From NCBI RefSeq assembly GCF_020966775.1, contig NZ_JAJKFV010000030.1:1-64000 (forward strand): 64,000 nucleotides of DNA, given 5' to 3'. The stretch comes from Rhodopirellula halodulae (GTDB taxonomy: Bacteria > Planctomycetota > Planctomycetia > Pirellulales > Pirellulaceae). Under the pieces are notes generated by a model that ran no database searches, had not been told where the DNA came from, and saw nothing but the letters and a program-made list of their open reading frames with translations. Of the stretch, positions 15,102 through 24,321 are shown piece by piece. Every line of letters starts with the position of its first letter. Position 1 is the first letter of the stretch. The translations under genes and the position numbers were made by a program.

Positions 15102-17693
15102 GTGGCTGAACCAGACGAACCCAAGAACGACGCGAAACCGGGCGGACGGTCCAAGGCGACCGTGGCTTCCCTGGGGTTCGTGACGATGTTCACGATGGTG
15201 GGATTTGCCTACATGTTTTCCATCGTCGCGGGTGGGCGTGAGATCGACGCTCGCCAGACGATGAATTTGGCCTCGGCTCAATATGTGGCGGGCAACATCG
15301 TGGTGGCTGGTGATTTGGCCGCGAAAGCGACGTTGGACGAAGAAAACGAAGAGGAAATGGAGCTGTACCCGATGCAGCAATTCCTCATCGGAGCGGGATC
15401 ATTCGCGAGGGCTCACCAGGCCATCTCACCACGCGACCGCCATGAGCAGATGGAAACGGCATTGCCGTACCTGGAGCGTTCCAACGACTTAGGTTTTCCC
15501 GACGGTCGCGATGCGGAGGGCCACCGGATGTTGGGCGAGGCCTTGCATAGCATCGGTCGGCACGAACGAGCCGTGAAGCATTTGAGACGCGCGGTCGAGA
15601 TCGATTTGACGCTTCGGTCCAAGCTGCTGCCCTTGTTGGCTCGATCGTTGGCGTCTTCCATTTCGGCCAAGCCCGATGAGGCGTTGCGAACGATCGTCGA
15701 ACATTTGAACGAAGCGAGCTTGGACAATCGCGGTCGCAGTGAAGCGGAGATCTTGCGAATTGAATTGTTGAATCAATTGAAGCGATACGACGATGCGTTG
15801 CCGGTGATTGCTCGCGTGGAAGATGAAATCAGCGACGAGCTTCAGTTGCAAATGCCATGGGCGATGCAGTTGCAAGACCAGCTCAGTTTGCAACGCGGCG
15901 TGGCACATGTCGGACGGATCATCGAAAGTTTGCCTCGGGAAATTACGGCGCAGGTCATCGCGGGCATTCCCGTGGTCAGTGGGCGCAAGCTACCGCAGGA
16001 TCAACAAAACGAGCTGCTTGAAACGATTCGCGTGTTGGACCAATTGCAACGAGAGGCCGAACCGAAAGTCGCCGGCAGCGCACGTTTGTTGGTCGCTCAG
16101 TCGTATCTGCTGCTGGATGATCCCGATTTGGCGTTGGCTCGTCTGACGCAGGCTCGTCAACAACGGCCGTTTGATTCCCGCGGATTGGAAGGCGGTGTGT
16201 CGGAAATTGAACTGCTGGCCAGCCGTGCGATGGGAGACGATGTCGTTCAGACGGCCAGCTATCTGGTGCGAGAAATTGGGCAAAGCCAATACTTGGATTT
16301 CCCCGAGACGACTCGGTTGGAGGTCAAGCAGCGAATCATCGACGCCATTGCCGAGCTGCGTGGTGCGGGTGAGTTTGAGCCGGCGGTGAAGACCGCGACC
16401 GTGACATCTCCGGTGCTCGGCGTGGCGAGTTCGCACAGTCAGGCTGGGATTGCTTACCGCGATTGGGGCGAGGCGACGCTGGAAGCTGGTAAGGGACCGG
16501 GCGGCGAGCTTTCGCGAGAGGCATCGGTGGCGGCTCGGGAGCGATTCCGCGGGGCCGGGGACGCTTTTTCGGACGCGGCCAAAGAACAATTTGACACGGA
16601 CGAATACGTGCCAACTTTGTGGTTGGCGATTGAGTCCTATCAAAAGGGCCGACATTTTTCGCGAAGTGCGGCGTTGCTCGAAGATTATTTGCGTTACGAA
16701 GACCGCGGCCGAATTCCGCGAGCGTTGGTGGCTCACGGACGAGCGTTGTTGGCCGACGGGAATGCAAAAGCCGCGATCGATTCGTTGCAAACTTGCATCA
16801 TCGAATACGACCGTGACCCGATGCGATATGACGCGCGATTGTTGGCGGCTCAGGCGGCGGCTGATTTGGGCGATCGCGAAAGTGCTCGGGAGTGGTTGGA
16901 AGCGAATTTGACGGACGGTCAGTTGACGCCGCAAAGTCCGGCGTGGCGAGATTCGTTGCTGACGCTCGGTGAGATGTTGTTCGCCGAGAGTTTGTCGGAC
17001 ACATTGAAGGCGCGTGAACTGGAGTGGAGCGAACGTGTGGAGGCGCTTCGTGCGACACGCCCAACCTTGCAGGCTGCCATGCGTCGATTGGATGAAGCCG
17101 TCAAGCGTTACTGGCCTCTGCCTCGCACCCAGATGGCAGCGTACTCGCTGGCCCGCGGTCATTTGTTATCGGCTGAGTTGCCGGAGGTGGAGCTGGAATC
17201 GGACGGGTTGCAGGACACGGCTCGTCGAGGTCTGGGGCAAAAAGCGAACTTGGAACGGAAGGCGGCGTTGGATCAATTCGCGATGCTGGCGAATTTTTTG
17301 CAAAACGAACAACGCGACAACGACTTGAGCGACAAGCAGCGTGCTCTGCTTCGGAATTCATTGATCGGTCAGGCCGACACGCTGCGGGACATGGATCGTT
17401 ATGCCGAAGCGGCCGAGGCGTATCGCGACATGTCGCTGCGTTACATGAATGAACCCGCATCGTTGGAAGCGTTTCTGGGGCAATCGCAAATGATGCGAAA
17501 GATTGGACGCGAACGCGAAGCGGATTTGTTGATTCGGCAAGCCAACCTGGTGCTCAGCCGAATTGGTGCCCAGTGGGACGATGAATTCGACAAGGTGACA
17601 CGTTACGATCGAGCCGGTTGGGAGCGATACTTGGCTTGGATGGTGGAGCGTTTGGACCAAGGGGCTAAACTGACCAGCCAGGCTACGCCGTGA
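15102..17693 (+). CDS. Large TPR-repeat membrane protein
   Basis: About 863 residues from GTG 15102 (MAEPDEPK). A GTG at 15060 adds 14 residues. One membrane segment (TVASLGFVTMFTMVGFAYMFSIVAGG, about residues 20-45) is followed by a long helical region with repeated TPR-like pairs: MLGEALHSIGRHERAVKHLRRAVEI, LLVAQSYLLLDDPDLALARL and ALLADGNAKAAIDSLQTCI. The topology suggests a periplasmic TPR domain anchored in the inner membrane. Such proteins usually scaffold complexes, and the partner is not evident. The following FlgN-like gene is separated by 98 bases. Confidence 0.8.
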   Translation: MAEPDEPKNDAKPGGRSKATVASLGFVTMFTMVGFAYMFSIVAGGREIDARQTMNLASAQYVAGNIVVAGDLAAKATLDEENEEEMELYPMQQFLIGAGSFARAHQAISPRDRHEQMETALPYLERSNDLGFPDGRDAEGHRMLGEALHSIGRHERAVKHLRRAVEIDLTLRSKLLPLLARSLASSISAKPDEALRTIVEHLNEASLDNRGRSEAEILRIELLNQLKRYDDALPVIARVEDEISDELQLQMPWAMQLQDQLSLQRGVAHVGRIIESLPREITAQVIAGIPVVSGRKLPQDQQNELLETIRVLDQLQREAEPKVAGSARLLVAQSYLLLDDPDLALARLTQARQQRPFDSRGLEGGVSEIELLASRAMGDDVVQTASYLVREIGQSQYLDFPETTRLEVKQRIIDAIAELRGAGEFEPAVKTATVTSPVLGVASSHSQAGIAYRDWGEATLEAGKGPGGELSREASVAARERFRGAGDAFSDAAKEQFDTDEYVPTLWLAIESYQKGRHFSRSAALLEDYLRYEDRGRIPRALVAHGRALLADGNAKAAIDSLQTCIIEYDRDPMRYDARLLAAQAAADLGDRESAREWLEANLTDGQLTPQSPAWRDSLLTLGEMLFAESLSDTLKARELEWSERVEALRATRPTLQAAMRRLDEAVKRYWPLPRTQMAAYSLARGHLLSAELPEVELESDGLQDTARRGLGQKANLERKAALDQFAMLANFLQNEQRDNDLSDKQRALLRNSLIGQADTLRDMDRYAEAAEAYRDMSLRYMNEPASLEAFLGQSQMMRKIGREREADLLIRQANLVLSRIGAQWDDEFDKVTRYDRAGWERYLAWMVERLDQGAKLTSQATP

Positions 17694-17791
17694 TTAAGCC
17701 GTGATCGGGCGGTGATCACGCGGTCATTGCGTGGCGTCATCGGGTGCGTTCATCCGAGCCCACGAACATCCTGTAGGAGTTGGAGCGAATC

Positions 17792-18211
17792 ATGGAAGCG
17801 GCGATCGATCGACGGTTTGAGTTGTTGCAGTTGTTGTTGGAGTTGACCCAGCGACAGGAGGCTGCCATCTCGCAAGGGCACATGAACGAACTGATGAGTG
17901 TGCTGGGGCAGAAGCAAGTCGCGGTGGAGCAGTTGGTTCAGTCGGCAAACGAACTGAAGCGTCAGCGTGCGGAAGCTGGCGAAGGTTACACCGTCAGCGA
18001 TGAGTATCGCCAACGCAGCGAGCAATGCGATGAAATGCATCGCGAATTGATGGAGCTGGAACAGGCCAGCGAAAAGATGCTCACCGAAACGCGGGAAGAG
18101 GTCGCCGAGCAATTGCAGCAAAGTGACGGCTCGCGACGAGCTGCACAGGGATACGGGCAAGTAGGAAGGACGCCGTCCGCTGGCGGAAGCACGTTGGATT
18201 TGTCGCAGTGA
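17792..18211 (+). CDS. FlgN-like coiled-coil protein
   Basis: About 139 residues from ATG 17792 (frame open from TTG 17780). The protein is almost wholly helical, with DRRFELLQLLLELTQRQEAAIS, then LMSVLGQKQVAVEQLV. This is the arrangement of FlgN, the flagellar chaperone for the hook-filament junction proteins, where an LxxLxELxxxQxxAIxxGDxxxLxxLLxxKQxLIxxL pattern is typical. The C-terminus GRTPSAGGSTLDLSQ is also reminiscent of FlgN tails. No other flagellar genes are in the window, so the assignment rests on the helical pattern. Confidence 0.55.
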   Translation: MEAAIDRRFELLQLLLELTQRQEAAISQGHMNELMSVLGQKQVAVEQLVQSANELKRQRAEAGEGYTVSDEYRQRSEQCDEMHRELMELEQASEKMLTETREEVAEQLQQSDGSRRAAQGYGQVGRTPSAGGSTLDLSQ

Positions 18212-18243
18212 GGATCGCGGCAGCGAAAGTTCTCGCCGCGCAT

Positions 18244-18274
18244 AAAAAAACCGCCATCTGGGATAGATGGCGGT
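18244..18274 (-). terminator. Rho-independent terminator of the cold-shock gene
   Basis: A perfect 9-bp stem (CCGCCATCT at 18251-18259 pairing with AGATGGCGG at 18265-18273, loop GGGAT) is preceded on the plus strand by seven A residues. Read on the minus strand this is a GC-rich hairpin followed by a T tract, placed 33 bases after the stop of the cold-shock gene. It may also stop transcription from the convergent FlgN-like gene, though less well. Confidence 0.85.
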
Positions 18275-18306
18275 GCCAATGATCTTCAAATCGACGATGC
18301 GTCAAT

Positions 18307-18504
18307 TCAGGCGGGGGTCACGTTTTCAGCACAAGGGCCTTTGGGGCCGCGGCCTTCGGTGTAAGTGACTTTTTGACCTTCTTGCAACTCGTCGTAGCTG
18401 ACGCCTTCAACGTTCGAGCAGTGGAAGAACAAGTCTTTTGGCCCCCCAGTGTCGATAAAACCGAAACCTTTGTCGGTGAGCCGCTTGATTGTACCTTCTG
18501 CCAT
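18307..18504 (-). CDS. Cold-shock domain protein
   Basis: 65 residues, a single cold-shock domain. It begins AEGTIKRLTDKGFGFIDT with the RNP1-like KGFGFI motif, and KDLFFHCSN is the RNP2-like VFVH equivalent. The C-terminal KGPCAENVTPA replaces the usual KGPQAANV. It binds single-stranded RNA and DNA and acts as an RNA chaperone. It has its own terminator downstream. No cold-shock 5' leader was assessed. The symbol csp is generic, and which paralogue it is cannot be said. Confidence 0.93.
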   Translation of the reverse strand: MAEGTIKRLTDKGFGFIDTGGPKDLFFHCSNVEGVSYDELQEGQKVTYTEGRGPKGPCAENVTPA

Positions 18505-18691
18505 TCTTCTTCTTCCGTTCGTGTAACTTCGTGGTGTTTCTCACGCCGAGTGCGTGAGCTATCCCACCACGAGGGGGACTATAACAGAATCAGGTGGGTC
18601 CATGGGAAGATACCCTGTTCAAAATTCGCGGATTCCCGGAAATCGCAAAGTTTGATTGCAAAACCAAGCGAATTCAGGTGGGAATCGATGC

Positions 18692-19219
18692 CTATCGGAC
18701 GTGAATTTTTTGTGACTGGATCGTGATCGTGTTCACGTCCGCGTCGTAGGTTGCTTTTCCGGAGACCGTGACCACGTCTCCTTTGGCAAGTCCCGCCAAT
18801 TGGTCCGCTCGCGTTTCGCGAACGGAGCCGGCATTGTCGATGATTTGAACCACCGCTTTTGGTGCGTTGGCCGCGCGACGTTTGCAGAAGGGGCAGTTGT
18901 CCGCGTGCTCCGGATCACCGCCCGTGTGGGCTTCGTCGGGCAATTCACTGAGCATGAACGTAGCGGAGCCAGGTTCGAACGCTTCGAATTCGCCCGCGTC
19001 AACTTTGCCCACCAGCGTCAATTCTTCGGGTGGGGTGGATTCCTCGGCGTCGTAGAGTTCTTTGACCTCTGTTAACGAAAGAGCTGTCTCCGGAGCGGAT
19101 TCAAGCAAAACCGTCGGGTCCGAGGCCGCGTTGACGTCGGCGGTTTCCGTGTCCGTGTTGCATCCGTTCGTGATCGCGACGCTGAACAGCATCAAGAAGG
19201 CTGGGAAGCGGAATTTCAT
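18692..19219 (-). CDS. Lipoprotein with an OB-like fold and an NCPFC motif
   Basis: 175 residues. The lipoprotein signal ends SVAITNGC. After an acidic linker, ELTLVGKVDAGEFEAFEPGSATFML and AKGDVVTVSGKATYDADVNTITIQSQKIHVR look like the strands of a small OB-type barrel. Between them lies a Cys-rich loop, HADNCPFCKRRAANAPKAVVQIID, with a CxxC pair suited to metal or redox chemistry. Its ATG overlaps the stop of the upstream His-rich lipoprotein gene by 4 bases (ATGA), so the two are translationally coupled. The pairing suggests periplasmic metal handling, which is inference. Confidence 0.75.
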   Translation of the reverse strand: MKFRFPAFLMLFSVAITNGCNTDTETADVNAASDPTVLLESAPETALSLTEVKELYDAEESTPPEELTLVGKVDAGEFEAFEPGSATFMLSELPDEAHTGGDPEHADNCPFCKRRAANAPKAVVQIIDNAGSVRETRADQLAGLAKGDVVTVSGKATYDADVNTITIQSQKIHVR

Positions 19220-19818
19220 TGGATGTCTCCGAGGATTTGAATGGCGTCATCGATGTCGCCGCTGACGTCGCTGTAGTCCGCACCTTCATCTCCGTGCAGT
19301 TTTGCATCGACCGTTCCGAAGGCTTCGAACAGTGTGTCGATGGCGGCGAGAGCTTGTTTTTTCTGTTCTTCGGCCATGTCGCTCTTCTTCACGCACGATT
19401 CGGTTTGCTCCAAGAGATTGCCGATGTCGTGAAGCTCGCCGTGAATCGAGTCGACGTCGTCGTCGCCAAACCCCTTCGCGATGGAGGTTTTCATCTGCGT
19501 CAGGCGATCGACCGCTTCGGCAAACGTTTCGGGAGCCGGTTCCGAATCCAAATGCACGAGCGCGTCAGCGTCCAATCCAGCAGCGGCGGCATCGATCGTT
19601 TCGTGGTCATGCCCGTGGTGATCGTGCCCATCATGATCGTGTCCGTCGTGCGAATGATCGTGGCCGTCATGATTATGACCGTCGTGGTCATGGCCATCAT
19701 GATCGTGGTCATGCTCGCCGTGTGAATCGGCGGTCGTTTCCGGCGGAGCGGAAGGCTGGCACCCCGCGAAAGCGAAAAGTGACAAGGCCAGGGTGAAGTG
19801 CAGGAACGATTGGGTCAT
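19216..19818 (-). CDS. Histidine-rich metal-binding lipoprotein
   Basis: About 200 residues from ATG 19818 (the frame opens at 19890, outside the signal peptide). The lipobox is LSLFAFAGC. Immediately after lipidation comes a tract of about 45 residues built from HDHDGH-type repeats with more than 20 His and many Asp, a classic Zn/Ni/Co-binding segment. The remaining 130 residues are helical and acidic (FAEAVDRLTQMKTSIAKGF, LHDIGNLLEQTESCVKKSD). It is first in a two-gene unit with the NCPFC lipoprotein. It probably buffers or senses a divalent metal in the periplasm. Confidence 0.8.
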   Translation of the reverse strand: MTQSFLHFTLALSLFAFAGCQPSAPPETTADSHGEHDHDHDGHDHDGHNHDGHDHSHDGHDHDGHDHHGHDHETIDAAAAGLDADALVHLDSEPAPETFAEAVDRLTQMKTSIAKGFGDDDVDSIHGELHDIGNLLEQTESCVKKSDMAEEQKKQALAAIDTLFEAFGTVDAKLHGDEGADYSDVSGDIDDAIQILGDIQ

Positions 19819-20403
19819 CTTGGCAACTTTCCATCGGGGCAGAGGGGCGGTGTTCGCGGGAGTGATGCTTGGAAGTCGAGGGGCAATCAAGTGATTGCGA
19901 CTTTCGTTTCGGCATCCACGATTCCGCGTGAAGTGTGTTTGCTACGCACTATTTTAGCGTGCAGTTCGTCGCGAATCCTAGCTGATGAATATTTTGCCAA
20001 TGCAAAACGATTGCAGGAAGGGTGTCAGCGGAAATCAAATTCCCCGTAGGTCAGGCCATGCCTGACGCTGCTCCAGGTGCCTTACCTCACGCTCTGATGA
20101 AAGCGAATCGATTTCGAAAGCTTCTCAGGACCTGTCTTCTCTATTCTGCCCTGCCTTCCTGTTCTCGCTCAGGCGGTTTCTGGCCCGTGCTCGCCATCCC
20201 CCTAAGCCAGCGAAGTCTGCCACATCCCCGAGTCATCGACCTATCCGCGACGCAAGTCCGCCGTCCCGCGTTCACAGTCGCTCGACTTTTCTGTCTTACG
20301 CAAAGCGGGCTCGATCCAGGTCACTCTGATTCCCTATACTTCCCGGCTATTCCAGTTCGCGAGGACGCCTCGCCTTCGCTTCATTCAAATTGCACGCACG
20401 CAG
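19819..20403 (+). other. 585-bp intergenic region with a REP-like hairpin
   Basis: No supported gene. The frame at 20022-20423 has no protein-like composition and merely runs into the cysS start. The region must hold the divergent promoters of the His-rich lipoprotein unit (leftward) and cysS (rightward). The one structural feature is the palindrome at 20046-20067, listed separately. Confidence 0.5.
20046..20067 (+). repeat. REP-like hairpin with a GTAG head
   Basis: GTAG at 20046-20049 is followed directly by the perfect 7-bp stem GTCAGGC / GCCTGAC (20050-20056 and 20060-20066) with a 3-base loop CAT. The layout, a GTAG tetranucleotide at the foot of a short hairpin, is the known hallmark of REP elements processed by RAYT enzymes. 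Two units with the same head and a related stem occur at 49471-49600. Confidence 0.6.
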
Positions 20404-22020
20404 ATGAGCATGACCGCCGCTGATCCGACCTCTTCGGTCGCTCCCAATTCATCGAACTCGCCCGCCATCCGTGTTTACAACACGTTGAGCAAGACCAAAG
20501 AGCCGTTTTTGCCTTTGCGTGCACCTCGCGTGGGGATGTATTTGTGCGGGCCAACGGTTTATGCCGAATCGCACATCGGTCACATGGTCGGGCCGGTCAT
20601 TTTCGACACCATCAAACGTTACCTGACCTACAGCGGTTTTGAGGTGACTTGGGTGGTCAACATCACCGACGTCGATGACAAGCTGATCAACAAATCTGTC
20701 GAACGCGGGATTCCGATGAGCCAAATCGCGGTGGAGATGACCGCCGATTATTTGGCCAACCTGCGTGAGCTCGGCGTGAACCAAATCGATCACCTGCCGC
20801 GTGCGACCGACCACATGCCGCAGATCATCGCCTTCATTGGTTCGTTGGAGTCCAAAGGCTTCGCTTATGCGATCGATGGCGACGTTTTCTTCGACGTGAC
20901 CAAGGATCCGGGATACGGGCAGTTGTCGAATCGTTCGGTGGAAGACCAGCAGGGCGAAGGCGGCGGTGCGGCGGCCAAGAAGCGAAACCCTGGCGACTTC
21001 GCGTTGTGGAAGTCGGCGCGTCCGGGCGAACCGTCATGGCAAAGTCCTTGGGGAGATGGTCGTCCCGGTTGGCACATCGAATGTTCCGCGATGAGTCATG
21101 AAATTCTGGGTGAGACCTTTGACATCCACGGTGGTGGATTGGACTTGATGTTCCCACACCACGAAAACGAACGCGCACAAAGTACGTGCTGCCACGGGGC
21201 TCCGATGGTGAAGTACTGGATGCACAACGGTTTGATGCGTGCCGGTGAAAAGGGCAAGGTCGGAGGCAAGAGCGACCGCGAAGAGTCGGCGAAGGAAGCC
21301 AGCGTTGAAGAGCAGGCGTCCGGCAAGATCAGCCGCAGCAAGGGTGCCGGTGGATTGGCGGATTTGATTCGTTCGCAGACTGGCGAACGAATTCGATTCT
21401 TCCTGTTGCGAACGCATTACCGCAGCACGATCATCTACAACGAAGAAACCCTGGCCGAGGCCGGGACGTCGCTCGAAGCTTTCTACCGTTTCTTTGCTCG
21501 ATTCGAAGAGATTACCGGCGGATCGTTTTATGACTTGGACGCGCCGACCAAACGCAGTGACGGCGACTTTGATCCAGGCAGCGATGCGTTGCTGAACGAG
21601 ATTCACGCCATCCGCGAAAAGTTCTTGGCGGCGATGGATGACGATTTCAACAGTGGTTCGGCGATCAGCGTGCTGTTTGATGCGTTGCGAGCGTTGAACC
21701 GTCACATGGACGCCAGCAAATTGGGGCCGGGTGCGGACGCTGCTTCCGCCGAAGTGAAGTCTTTGGTCCAAGCCGCTACCGTGATCGCTGAGTTGTCTCG
21801 CGTGTTGGGTTTGTTTGCGAAGCCGCCCGCCACGTCCGGCGGCGATGAAGCGGATGCTGAATTGCTCGATTCAGTCGTGCATTTGTTGATTGATCTGCGA
21901 AAGGAGGCCCGCGAGCGGAAGGATTACGCGACTGGCGATGCCATCCGGGATCGTTTGGCTGATTTGGGCGTCGCGTTGCTCGACAAGAAAGAGGGTACCT
22001 CTTGGGAACGCAAGTCGTAA
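20404..22020 (+). CDS. cysS: Cysteinyl-tRNA synthetase with an insertion near KMSKS
   Basis: 538 residues, against about 460 in E. coli. It charges tRNA-Cys in the cytoplasm. Class I signatures are MYLCGPTVY (zinc-ligand Cys), ESHIGHMVG (HIGH), [20 protein letters not shown] (zinc Cys) and [10 protein letters not shown] (zinc His/Glu). KMSKS appears as KISRSKG at about 21324-21344. It is displaced by a charged insertion of about 27 residues ([20 protein letters not shown] and onward) after [13 protein letters not shown]. The last 18 bases before the stop overlap the start of ruvC. The N-terminal roughly 20 residues, before AIRVYNTLS, are an extra Ser/Thr-rich extension. Confidence 0.96.
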   Translation: MSMTAADPTSSVAPNSSNSPAIRVYNTLSKTKEPFLPLRAPRVGMYLCGPTVYAESHIGHMVGPVIFDTIKRYLTYSGFEVTWVVNITDVDDKLINKSVERGIPMSQIAVEMTADYLANLRELGVNQIDHLPRATDHMPQIIAFIGSLESKGFAYAIDGDVFFDVTKDPGYGQLSNRSVEDQQGEGGGAAAKKRNPGDFALWKSARPGEPSWQSPWGDGRPGWHIECSAMSHEILGETFDIHGGGLDLMFPHHENERAQSTCCHGAPMVKYWMHNGLMRAGEKGKVGGKSDREESAKEASVEEQASGKISRSKGAGGLADLIRSQTGERIRFFLLRTHYRSTIIYNEETLAEAGTSLEAFYRFFARFEEITGGSFYDLDAPTKRSDGDFDPGSDALLNEIHAIREKFLAAMDDDFNSGSAISVLFDALRALNRHMDASKLGPGADAASAEVKSLVQAATVIAELSRVLGLFAKPPATSGGDEADAELLDSVVHLLIDLRKEARERKDYATGDAIRDRLADLGVALLDKKEGTSWERKS

Positions 22021-22538
22021 CGCAGCGTCCTGCTGCGGCGAAATGTATTCTCGGGATCGACCCGGGGATCAACACCACGGGTTACGCGGTCATCTCGAGA
22101 GAAGGCCCGCGGTTGCTGTTGCGTGAGGCGGGGGTGATCCGTTCGCGCGGTCGCGATGAACTGCCCGTGCGTTTGCGGGAAATCCATGATGGGCTGTCGG
22201 AGGTTTTCAGCAGTCATCCGATTGAGCTGATGGCGCTCGAGCAATTGTTCTCGCACTACGAACGGCCACGGACGGCGATTCTGATGGGGCATGCTCGCGG
22301 TGTGATTTGTTTGGCCGCCGCCACCGCCGGCGTTCGCGTCGAGCACTACGAACCGACTCGGGTGAAGAAGGTGATGACCGGAAACGGCCGGGCACCAAAG
22401 AGCCAGATTCAGCTCGCGGTGAAGATGCAGTTGAATCTTCAGTCGGTTCCCGAGCCCGCCGACGTCGCCGATGCGATGGCCATTTCTTTGTGCGGCCACT
22501 ATCTGAGCGACAATCCGATTGACCAGGCGTTGGCCTGA
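22002..22538 (+). CDS. ruvC: Holliday junction endodeoxyribonuclease RuvC
   Basis: 178 residues. It resolves Holliday junctions with RuvAB by symmetric cleavage. Seen: [16 protein letters not shown] with the first catalytic Asp, [16 protein letters not shown] with catalytic Glu (usually AxExxFxxxN), the [16 protein letters not shown] segment, and [17 protein letters not shown] with the C-terminal acidic pair (family DxxDALAxAxxH). The start is a TTG at 22002 inside cysS, a 19-base overlap that implies coupling. No better in-frame start is evident. ruvA is separate, at 50122. Confidence 0.95.
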   Translation: MGTQVVTQRPAAAKCILGIDPGINTTGYAVISREGPRLLLREAGVIRSRGRDELPVRLREIHDGLSEVFSSHPIELMALEQLFSHYERPRTAILMGHARGVICLAAATAGVRVEHYEPTRVKKVMTGNGRAPKSQIQLAVKMQLNLQSVPEPADVADAMAISLCGHYLSDNPIDQALA

Positions 22539-22618
22539 GCCCGGGACGCTCGAAACCAGAATCAATTCGATCGGCAGCGTCTGGCGATCGGGCTGATGTT
22601 CGGGAGATGCGAGGGCTT

Positions 22619-22681
22619 GCCAGGGAAATGCTAGAGTTAGCCAGCGAGAAGCTAGAGTTGACCGGCGACAAGCTAGAGTTG
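22619..22681 (+). repeat. Three degenerate 21-bp tandem repeats
   Basis: Units at 22619-22639, 22640-22660 and 22661-22681 share the core GCTAGAGTT(A/G) with a variable first half. They lie in the 300-bp gap between ruvC and the next membrane-protein gene. No role is evident. Confidence 0.7.
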
Positions 22682-22857
22682 ACTCCTGGAGCAACGTTTT
22701 CCCTCGACTGGTGAGTGGTTTTCTTTTGGCTGGATCAGCAAGCCGTCCGTTGGTGGCACAGGGTGTCGTCGTTTCAAGGTCAAGCGGCGTTCGGCGGGAT
22801 GCTGTCTTTCTGGGCATGGTCGGTTGGGTTCGGAAAGGCGTGGGGTTCCGCGGGCCA

Positions 22858-24321
22858 ATGCAATTAGGCTGGCTGCGGTACGCGTTGTTGCTGTTTGGCG
22901 TCCTCTGCCAGTGTGTCACGATCTCGATCACGTGGCCTTTGTGGCAGGTTCGTGACATGCCGCCGCATCTGCCGACGTTGGATGTCCCTCAGTTGCCGTT
23001 TGGTTGGGCGTTGATCGCGACGTTGGTGCTGACGGTTTGGCGGCCTCGCGTTGGCGTTGCCGTTCACTTTGGCGTCTTGGTGGTGGCGGCTGTGATCGAC
23101 CAGTTTCGGTTGCAGCCGCAGTTCTTTTCGATCGCGGTGTTGATGGCTGCTTGCGTGTGGGATGCTGGGCACCGGATCGCGCGCTGGTCGCTGGTGTCAA
23201 CTTGGGTTTGGGCTGGGCTGCACAAATTGCTGTCACCGGATTGGTTCGGGTATGCGTCGCATTGGTTGGTCGCCCGCAGCGGTTTTGATGCGGATGAAAA
23301 CTACTGGTGGGTCGCGTTGGTCGTGGCCATCGTTGAGTTGACCGTGGGTGTGATTGCGATTGGTTGGCCGCGTTTGGTTGCACCGGCATGTTGCTTCATG
23401 CACCTGGGCATCGCGTTCACCATTTCTCCCTTGTTGGTGGACTGGAACGAAAGTGTGCTCCCATGGAATCTGAGCGTCGCCGTGATTGGGACTTGGGTCA
23501 TGTGGACGACGAAGTCATGGCGGCCGGAGTTTGGTTGGGAGTGGCTCGTTTTTTCATTCGCGTGTTTTGCTCCGGCCGGGTTCTTTGTCGGTTGGCTAGA
23601 TCATGGGTTTTCGGGCGTGCTCTATTCCGGCTCGATTCCGCAGGGCTTGGTCACGACACGAAGTGGCGTGTTGCAGGTCGATGGGTGGGGAGATTTGCGC
23701 GTGCCGTTTCCCAAAGAGCGACGAACCATTCGGATCTACTTCGAGCAAGTCGGCCAGCCCGGCGACAAGCTGCATTTGTCGGATCCTCGCCCGTTGTTGG
23801 ACGATGCGTTTTACGTTTTGGGTGGCAACGGGAAGGCTCGTCCCATCTCGCGAGATGAGTTTTTCGCCGGGGTGCCCGTGGTCAACGATGGGCTGGCTGG
23901 CTTTGATGGGGCCGCCGAAATGGCGGGAGTCGCGGTGGATAGTCGGCGGGCTTTGTTTGAGCTGCGCCGGGCCGGCGTCAAGCTTCTACGAGCCGCGGAA
24001 GTGCAGCCCATTTTTGCCGTGGAGTTTTCACCGGACAACTTCGAGCCGGGCTTGCTGGAGCACTTGGTGAGGCTGCCGAATGTGATGCAGGTGCAGCTCG
24101 CGGGGACCGCCGTTCGCGACGAGGATCTGGTCAGGCTTGCAGAGCTGAGGTTGTTGACCGGCGTCGGGTTGAGTCACACGGCGGTGACGGATTCGGGGAT
24201 CGAGAACTTGAGCGGGCTGCCGTACTTGCAGGTGATTGAGTGCGAGGGCACGGAGATCACGGAGGCGGCGATTGCCGCTGTGATTAATCCAGTGCCATCG
24301 TTTGCTGAGGAAATGGATTGA
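22858..24321 (+). CDS. Multi-pass membrane protein with a C-terminal leucine-rich-repeat tail
   Basis: 487 residues from ATG 22858. A GTG at 22711 would add 49 residues of unlikely sequence. About eight hydrophobic segments lie between residues 5 and 270, with WVWAGLHKLLSPDW and AIVELTVGVIAIGWPRLVA typical of DoxX/HTTM-like planctomycete membrane proteins. A soluble part follows (residues about 280-400). The last roughly 115 residues contain LRR-like units: LPNVMQVQLAGTAVRDEDLV, LRLLTGVGLSHTAVTDSGI and LSGLPYLQVIECEGTEITEAAI. The whole LRR tail, including the stop codon, is duplicated in tandem just downstream. Confidence 0.75.
   Translation: MQLGWLRYALLLFGVLCQCVTISITWPLWQVRDMPPHLPTLDVPQLPFGWALIATLVLTVWRPRVGVAVHFGVLVVAAVIDQFRLQPQFFSIAVLMAACVWDAGHRIARWSLVSTWVWAGLHKLLSPDWFGYASHWLVARSGFDADENYWWVALVVAIVELTVGVIAIGWPRLVAPACCFMHLGIAFTISPLLVDWNESVLPWNLSVAVIGTWVMWTTKSWRPEFGWEWLVFSFACFAPAGFFVGWLDHGFSGVLYSGSIPQGLVTTRSGVLQVDGWGDLRVPFPKERRTIRIYFEQVGQPGDKLHLSDPRPLLDDAFYVLGGNGKARPISRDEFFAGVPVVNDGLAGFDGAAEMAGVAVDSRRALFELRRAGVKLLRAAEVQPIFAVEFSPDNFEPGLLEHLVRLPNVMQVQLAGTAVRDEDLVRLAELRLLTGVGLSHTAVTDSGIENLSGLPYLQVIECEGTEITEAAIAAVINPVPSFAEEMD

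Noticed and set aside
15990-17162. 390-codon minus-strand frame opposite the TPR protein
   Set aside because: Antisense shadow in GC-rich DNA. The plus-strand TPR repeats are clearly the coded product.
19219-19796. Plus-strand frames of 164-168 codons opposite the His-rich lipoprotein
   Set aside because: They are the complement of the repetitive His/Asp codons, giving Val/Ile/Met- or Arg/His-rich nonsense. The minus-strand gene has a lipobox and coupling.
20022-20423. 133-codon frame upstream of cysS
   Set aside because: No protein-like composition, contains the REP-like hairpin and overlaps the cysS start.
22619-22681. CRISPR array
   Set aside because: Only three adjacent 21-bp degenerate units with no spacers, and no cas genes in the window.
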